A stretch of 19,014 bases of DNA from Candolleomyces eurysporus (Eukaryota; Basidiomycota; Agaricomycetes; Agaricales; Psathyrellaceae), in assembly GCA_027579435.1 (NCBI GenBank), contig JANBPK010000205.1:1-19014 (forward strand), written 5' to 3'. The position numbers and the translations under genes are program-made. Below the pieces are notes generated by a model that saw nothing but the letters and a program-made list of their open reading frames with translations, ran no database searches and was not told the DNA's origin. The first letter of the stretch is position 1; every line of letters begins with the position of its first letter. This document shows positions 16,639 through 19,014 of this stretch, one piece after another.

Positions 16639-19014
16639 ATGTCAAACGAGCTCACCAATACTGGCTCCAATCCCCATTCCTATCATCCATATTCGTCACC
16701 GTCCAGCAGTCACAGCGGTGGCGAGAATGGTCAAATCGAAGCGCCAAAGACCGATCCAAGACGGAATACGTCTTGGGGAAAGCAGCGGTCACCCGACCGT
16801 TGGGCCATCGCCGTACCATGCATACCCTCTTTCCCCACGGGCTCATCCTCCACACGTACATTCAGGTGCGGAACCGCTTTCTACTCGAGTCTATATCTAG
16901 GATTAGACCCCCGTATACTGATGCCACCATTGAAGGCTCGACACCCCATTCTCCTCCATATACTGATGCCACCATCAAAGGCTCGACACCATCACTACAA
17001 CCACCACGACCGGGGGTATCATCTACGATCAACGTTGCGCCTCAGCACCAGTGGCTCACCGACGTTAGAGCACAGTCGGACTATGGGCAGGCCGTCGAAC
17101 CATGGCTGTACAATCCACAGCGTCCGCCACCATCCTCCATGTCTCTCCGTGCACCACTGCAGGCTGGACCGTCCTCTTTCGTGCCGCCAGCATCCATAAT
17201 CCAGGACCCTTTGTCAAGCCGTTCCTTCTTCCAGGGCGCACATGGTTTTCACATGGGGGAAGTATATTTCTTCAACGGAGGGAACGCCACAATAGTCAAA
17301 GATGGTGTGTCCTTAATTCGTGCTTCCTCGACAATGAAATACTGAGGTTTCTGTGTCAGAAAACTGGCGATTCAACGGACTCCCAAAGCATCCAGACACG
17401 AACTGGAAACAGGCCGAATACCTCCCTAACAGTCGGAAACCAGATGTCGAGCGGTCATTCGAATGGATATCAAGCTTGACAGACCTCGTCTTGTGTATTT
17501 ACGGGCCTGCCGGTATCGGGAAATCCACGCTCGCTCGCCACCTCTCAGACGAACTTCGGTCACTTGGTGGGTTGGGCGCCTCGGCTTTCCTGGGTGCCTT
17601 TCCGACTGATGCGACCGGGTCTGAGACGGTAATCAAGACGCTGGCGCACGAACTCGGTAACATACATCCTCGAGCAATACCGAAGATTGTGGAAGCAATG
17701 AACCAGTGTCACGCCACCTCGCTGGAGAAACATCTTGAAGGGTATATCCTCGAACCGGTGCGATCGCTCTGCCACCCCGGTCCACTCATTATCATTGTCG
17801 ATGCCATCGACGAATGGCAGGATCATCCAAGGTTCATCAAGTCCCTTGCTCATCTCAACTCGGAGAGCGCTATTGTCAAGTTCATCATCACCAGTCGCAT
17901 GAATCCCCGCACTTCCCGCTTACCCGATATCGACAAGATCTCCATGCGCACATATCCTCTTCTTCCAGTCTCGACGGACACCATGAAAGTCTATTTCGAC
18001 AAGCATCTGGCGACGGTTCCGTGGGTGGATGGGCGGAGGGCAAGTGCTGCAGACGTCAACAAGCTCGTAGACCTATCAGGTGGTCTACCTGTATGGGCAT
18101 CAACCGTGATCTTGATGCTGTCGCAGCCATACAGCGAGCTTACGCCCCACGAGATTCTCTCTGGGATTCTCGAGAAGAAGCAGGTTGGCGGCAGTGAAGG
18201 ACTCACGGACCTATATCGCAACGCTCTCTTACGCCTGTTCCCCTCCCCGACAGCCCAAAAGCATCTCCCGAGGTATATGGGAGCCGCGCTTGTCCTCCAA
18301 GAACCCCTTCCCCTGTCCGAGTTCTCAAAACTCATCGAATTGCGTCCCCATCTTGTGAAAAGCATTCATTTGGCGCTCTCCGCAGTTCAGACACGATCAC
18401 CGCACGACTCAGATAACACAGTCCACCCGGCATCTACCCGTTTCCATCTATCGTTCCTCGAATATATCCAGGCCATACCAGCAGAGGATCCGTTCGCGAT
18501 CTCCGCTTTCGACTCTCACTCAGCGGTGGGGCAGACCTGCCTCAACCTGATCACCACTCTTCCGTCCATGTCGTCAAACCAGATCCTTGCATTTCCCCTT
18601 TACCGCTACGTTGTCAAGCACTGGATATTCCATGTTTCGCACGGGACAAAGCGGTCGCATGATGAATGGGTGAAAACGCCGCATTGTTCAACGTTGCTCG
18701 CGATCCCCATTGGCGCGCTACAGCGATGGGCGACACTGTTTCTCGCCGCGCTGTTTCCGGAGGCCGAGGAGGTGATGGTGATGGAGAAGCAGGATATGCT
18801 ATCTATTCTCATGGAGATTAGGGACAATTTGAATGAAGATAGTGGAGATCACTGGGTGTCGCAGGTGGCGTGTTTAGAGGTTGCTGTGCGACTTGGGAGT
18901 GATTGTGACCGTGCCTGGTACAATTTGGGATGGTGCTACGATAAAATGGGGGGAGAGAACCGGTAGTCCCAAGATGTTTGAGCAAGCGGTGTCGATTTAT
19001 CGACGTGCACTGGA
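16639..19014 (+). pseudogene. NLR2: NACHT protein truncated before the TPRs, duplicate of NLR1
   Basis: Exon 1 begins MSNELTNTGSNPHS (ATG 16639; another in-frame ATG at 16633). A ~45-bp stretch present in NLR1 is missing near 16750. The N-terminal frame then shifts twice relative to NLR1, and a 45-bp tandem repeat (PPYTDATI.GSTP) is present at 16911-17000. The last part of exon 1 and intron 17305-17359 (55 nt) match NLR1 in position and phase. Exon 2 from 17360 is open through P-loop GPAGIGKST (about 17503), Walker B-like LIIIVDAIDEW, SRMNP and the post-NACHT region. At about 18948 the run reads six G where NLR1 has GGGGAA, one base longer overall, so the frame changes and stops at 18964-18966. 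TPR-coding DNA continues beyond in another frame. It may be a sequencing error, or a genuine TPR-less protein. Confidence 0.75.

Larger units (their letters stand above)
11823..19014. repeat. Segmental tandem duplication, unit 2 (continues past the window)
   Basis: Second copy of the module described for 2493-11820, same gene order and strand. It differs by lacking exon 5 and the end of exon 4 of the first DUF1275 gene, keeping a DUF1275 exon 1 where unit 1 has the SET fusion, carrying a longer DUF1275 D in place of fragment E, and lacking the ~340-bp segment before the NLR. Confidence 0.8.

Overview
The window looks like nuclear DNA of a basidiomycete fungus, most likely an Agaricomycete; I cannot name the genus. 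The signs are short GT-AG introns (51-78 nt typical), a gag-like retrotransposon protein of a style common in mushroom-forming fungi, a NACHT-TPR (NLR-like) receptor with the usual low-complexity N-terminus, DUF1275 (YoaK-type) membrane proteins carrying the fungal NTQF and FQTGN motifs, and a SET-domain fragment. I see no bacterial operon, rRNA, tRNA or CRISPR array.

Layout. 1-789 (minus): 5' part of a retrotransposon gag-like gene, cut by the window edge. 1179-2420: a 1.2 kb element with 35-bp terminal inverted repeats and a 7-bp target duplication. From about 2493 to the end the window is two successive copies of one ~9.3-9.6 kb module. Unit 1 (about 2493-11820) holds DUF1275 pseudogene A, a shared intergenic/promoter block, a SET-domain gene fused to the first codons of a DUF1275-type gene, a DUF1275 first-exon fragment (E), the Pro/Ser/Ala-rich tail of an unknown protein, NLR1, and gene debris including a second SET fragment. 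Unit 2 (about 11823-19014+) repeats this as DUF1275 B, the same promoter block, DUF1275 exon 1 (C), small fragments, DUF1275 D and NLR2. Corresponding landmarks lie 9325 bp (DUF1275 A/B), about 9.6 kb (E/D) and 9523 bp (NLR1/NLR2) apart.

State of the genes. The large second exon of NLR1 (7837-10115) is fully open, with P-loop, Walker B, a post-NACHT region and TPRs. Its first exon needs one further splice to avoid a TAG. NLR2 is about as well kept through the NACHT region, but a one-base change in a G run truncates it before the TPRs. Every DUF1275 copy and both SET fragments are broken, each by a different set of lesions: frameshifts in short runs, a microsatellite expansion, lost splice sites, and several C-to-T or G-to-A stops, including CGA to TGA. 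The locus therefore reads as a fast-evolving, tandemly duplicating immune-receptor neighbourhood in which the NLR is retained and its neighbours decay and recombine into chimeras.

Three single N bases (1256, 5445, 10582) sit next to homopolymers. Some frameshifts could therefore be sequence errors, and the 5445 case very likely is. All identities were judged by eye; no alignment or database search was run.
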